A stretch of 19,368 bases of DNA from Cerioporus squamosus (lineage: Eukaryota; Basidiomycota; Agaricomycetes; Polyporales; Polyporaceae). Location of the stretch: assembly GCA_022592435.1 (NCBI GenBank), contig JABYQS010000523.1, positions 1-19,368 on the forward strand, written 5' to 3'. The notes below the pieces were generated by a model. The model was given only the letters and a program-made list of their open reading frames with translations. It was not told where the DNA came from and did no database searches. Positions 17,682-19,368 of this stretch are shown here, piece by piece. The translations under genes and the position numbers were made by a program. The stretch's first letter is position 1. Each line of letters begins with the position of its first letter.

Positions 17682-18739
17682 ATGTACCCGAGTATTGCTC
17701 TGCAAGGTACGCGGCTCCAAGATGCGTTCAGAAGACAGAAATTGCGTTCCAGCCCTCTGGGCGTACTCACGGTATCCCTCCCGCTCTTCCGTCTGCCCGT
17801 GTCGTTCCCCGGTTGGATCGCGCCCGGATACGTCTGGGCTCTTCATGACGTACTGAAGAGATAACCAGTGCAGTAGTTCCGCGCATCCTGCCCTCAGGAG
17901 ATGAGTATCGTGTGCACTGTGATGTGGATGTGCACGTACCTTCTTCTCTGCCTACAAACACCCCGAACAGTTGACGACCTGCTCAGCATCTCCTCCCCTC
18001 CTTCGGCATCCTTCCCCGACCTGTCCCTCCACACAGTTCTTACCTCCAACTGTCCTCCGAATTGTCCTTGGACTCTGCATCGCCGCACCCGCGCTCTCGG
18101 GCTAGCCTTTCCGGAAGTCCATCAGGTCACTCGGCTTGTCCTTCTCCTGCGACTGGCTTACTCTCAGTCCGGCAACAGTCCTCTTCAAGCGACGTCTCAA
18201 CAATGCAGTTCGGTGACCCGGTGAGTCCTTTGTTGACCGAACTGATGTAGTTTAGACAGCTGACTTGGCCTATTGACAGCGTGTTTCAAGTCCGCAGTCC
18301 GACATATCGCTCCTGCCGGACGCAGACTCGGAGTGAGTTGTCGGTCTCGCTTGACGCACCGTCGCGGCTCACTCGGACTGAGATTGATAGGCACCCGAGT
18401 TCATCTCACACGGGTGTCATCTTGCCAAGATATGTGGTACGCATTCGATTCTGTACGCGCTTCTCGACTTCAACTGGCTTCCGTTCAGCAGGTACCGAGG
18501 CTCGCGTACATATATACAAGGCTCACTCGGATTAGAGGTATGTCAACGTCATTTCAATGTGCCGGTGCGATCGATTCATACGACGTGCAGCATACAGTTA
18601 CCTAATATTCTGTGGGTAAGTCAGCCAGTTGGTCTGTATCAACGGAGATATAACTTACCGCTCGCTCAGATCGGTATCTCGGCTAGCAGGCGCGCACCGT
18701 GGTGTTCATGCTCGGGCCGTCCGCCCTCGTTCTCCCTGA
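17682..18739 (+). CDS. Multi-exon Ser/Pro-rich unknown protein
   Basis: The best model is 17682-17811, 17874-17935, 17987-18220, 18280-18332, 18391-18436, 18489-18537, 18591-18615 and 18670-18739 (222 residues). The central exons are well supported: introns of 51, 59, 58, 52, 53 and 54 nt agree in phase and carry GTGAGT, GTACGC, GTATGT and GTAAGT donors. The protein has RILPSGDEYRVHCDVDVH, then a long Ser/Pro-rich stretch (LDSASPHPRSRASLSGSPS), then short exons (ISLLPDADSE, GVILPRYV, RLAYIYTRL). The first intron (GTTGGA donor) and the last exon are weak, and the 5' end may lie further upstream. The composition resembles the nine-exon gene at 14451, but I see no specific shared motif. Function unknown. 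Confidence 0.45.
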
Positions 18740-19368
18740 TTCTCCGTTGTCAACGTAATCTCGACCTGCGAATCATCGTTTGAGTGCATTCTTCAAGCTT
18801 CGATGTACGCGTATGCTGACCTAATGCATGGGTTGTAGTAGTTCTAGGTTAGACTCCGAGTCGCCTCTCGCTGGGTACCTCGCCAGCTCGCCCTTCCGCC
18901 AGCCGGTCCAAAGGAGAAAGCCCCGGCGGTTGCATCGAACTCGGCTGTCTGCGGCTCAGCTTTGAGGTGAGTAATTACCAGCACTCTGGCTATCTCCCAG
19001 CTCCGACACCGTTGCAGCTTCAAGTTGAGCTTACTCCCATGTCGTCGGGACCAACATTCGCATAGCATGTGTCATCGAGCCTGCCGGTGCCGGTGCCTCG
19101 GCGCAAGAGGCAGGCTGTCGTTCTGCACGCAAGCCGCGCTATAGTACTCGTACCTCGCACATTACTGGCCACCTCCGGCGGAAAGCTCATTTCTCTGGAT
19201 GACGGACGGTCTCGTAAGCGTCCGGAGATGCTGTCGATCTGCATGTATGCCAGGAGCAGCGCGTCCTTTGGTCATCTACACTTACCTGCCGGCGACGTTA
19301 ATGGGTGATTGTCCAAGGAGTCGGCGTCGTTAGCCGACGCTCGTAGCTCGCAGGCATGACGAGTCCTG
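18740..19368. other. Unresolved end of window with coding-like frames on both strands
   Basis: Plus strand: a frame at about 18840-18965 reads LDSESPLAGYLASSPFRQ up to a GTGAGT, and 19069-19308 contains VPVPRRKRQAV, a nuclear-signal-like patch. Minus strand: 19068-18844 reads ARVLVITHLKAEPQTAEF and FDATAGAFSFGPAGG with a possible GTAAGC...GATAG intron of 45 nt. The two readings exclude each other over 18844-19068; I slightly favour the minus strand there. A short GTCGGC/GCCGAC inverted repeat sits at 19320-19338. Confidence 0.25.

Overview
The window reads as gene-dense nuclear DNA of a filamentous basidiomycete, most likely an agaricomycete mushroom. The evidence is the dozens of 46-93 nt introns (GTRNGN donor, CTNAC/CTGAC-like branch site about 15-25 nt before a YAG acceptor), TATA boxes about 43-55 nt before start codons, and protein families typical of that group: an orphan F-box-like family, a zinc-finger plus caspase-like family, and a SUN-domain protein. 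There are no bacterial operons, Shine-Dalgarno sites or CRISPR arrays, and I saw no rRNA or tRNA gene. Almost every gene had to be assembled by hand from short exons. A model was accepted when the phases of consecutive introns agreed and the joined protein stayed open. Genus-level placement is inference.

Layout, left to right. 1-1598 (+) is the 3' part of a multi-exon gene of unknown function. 1773-3363 (-) is an F-box-like protein with a nucleotidyltransferase-like motif, preceded by a TATA box. 3516-3979 (-) is a small unknown gene. It is divergent from 4179-6152 (+), a nine-exon gene for a 512-residue protein with a Cys-rich zinc finger and a caspase-like (clan CD-like) His/Cys domain. The two share a TATATA element that can be read in both directions. 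6796-7314 (+) is a small GRF-like zinc-knuckle protein ending in a SUMO-interacting-like motif. About 7500-8010 is a GC-rich tandem repeat with a period near 155 bp built from two half-units. 8011-9427 is poorly resolved.

9428-10146 (-) is a four-exon gene for a 189-residue unknown protein with a Cys-rich C-terminus. 10636-11050 (+) is a small unknown gene. 11203-11693 is a 491-bp element with 27-bp terminal inverted repeats flanked by TA, a Tc1/mariner-type MITE candidate. It lies just upstream of 11833-13007 (+), a three-exon SUN-domain membrane protein. 13160-13807 (-) is an unknown 177-residue protein convergent with SUN.

13954-14433 (+) is a tentative gene and 14451-16190 (+) a nine-exon Ser/Thr/Pro-rich protein. 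16432-16780 (-) is a partly resolved gene. 17061-17325 (+) is a 72-residue protein with a dsRBD-like C-terminal helix, and 17682-18739 (+) a multi-exon Ser/Pro-rich gene. The last 600 bases hold coding-like but unresolved exons.

The genes do not form one pathway. The most notable item is the zinc-finger/caspase-like gene. Next come the SUN-domain gene with its promoter-proximal MITE and the zinc-knuckle/SIM gene just downstream of the caspase-like gene.
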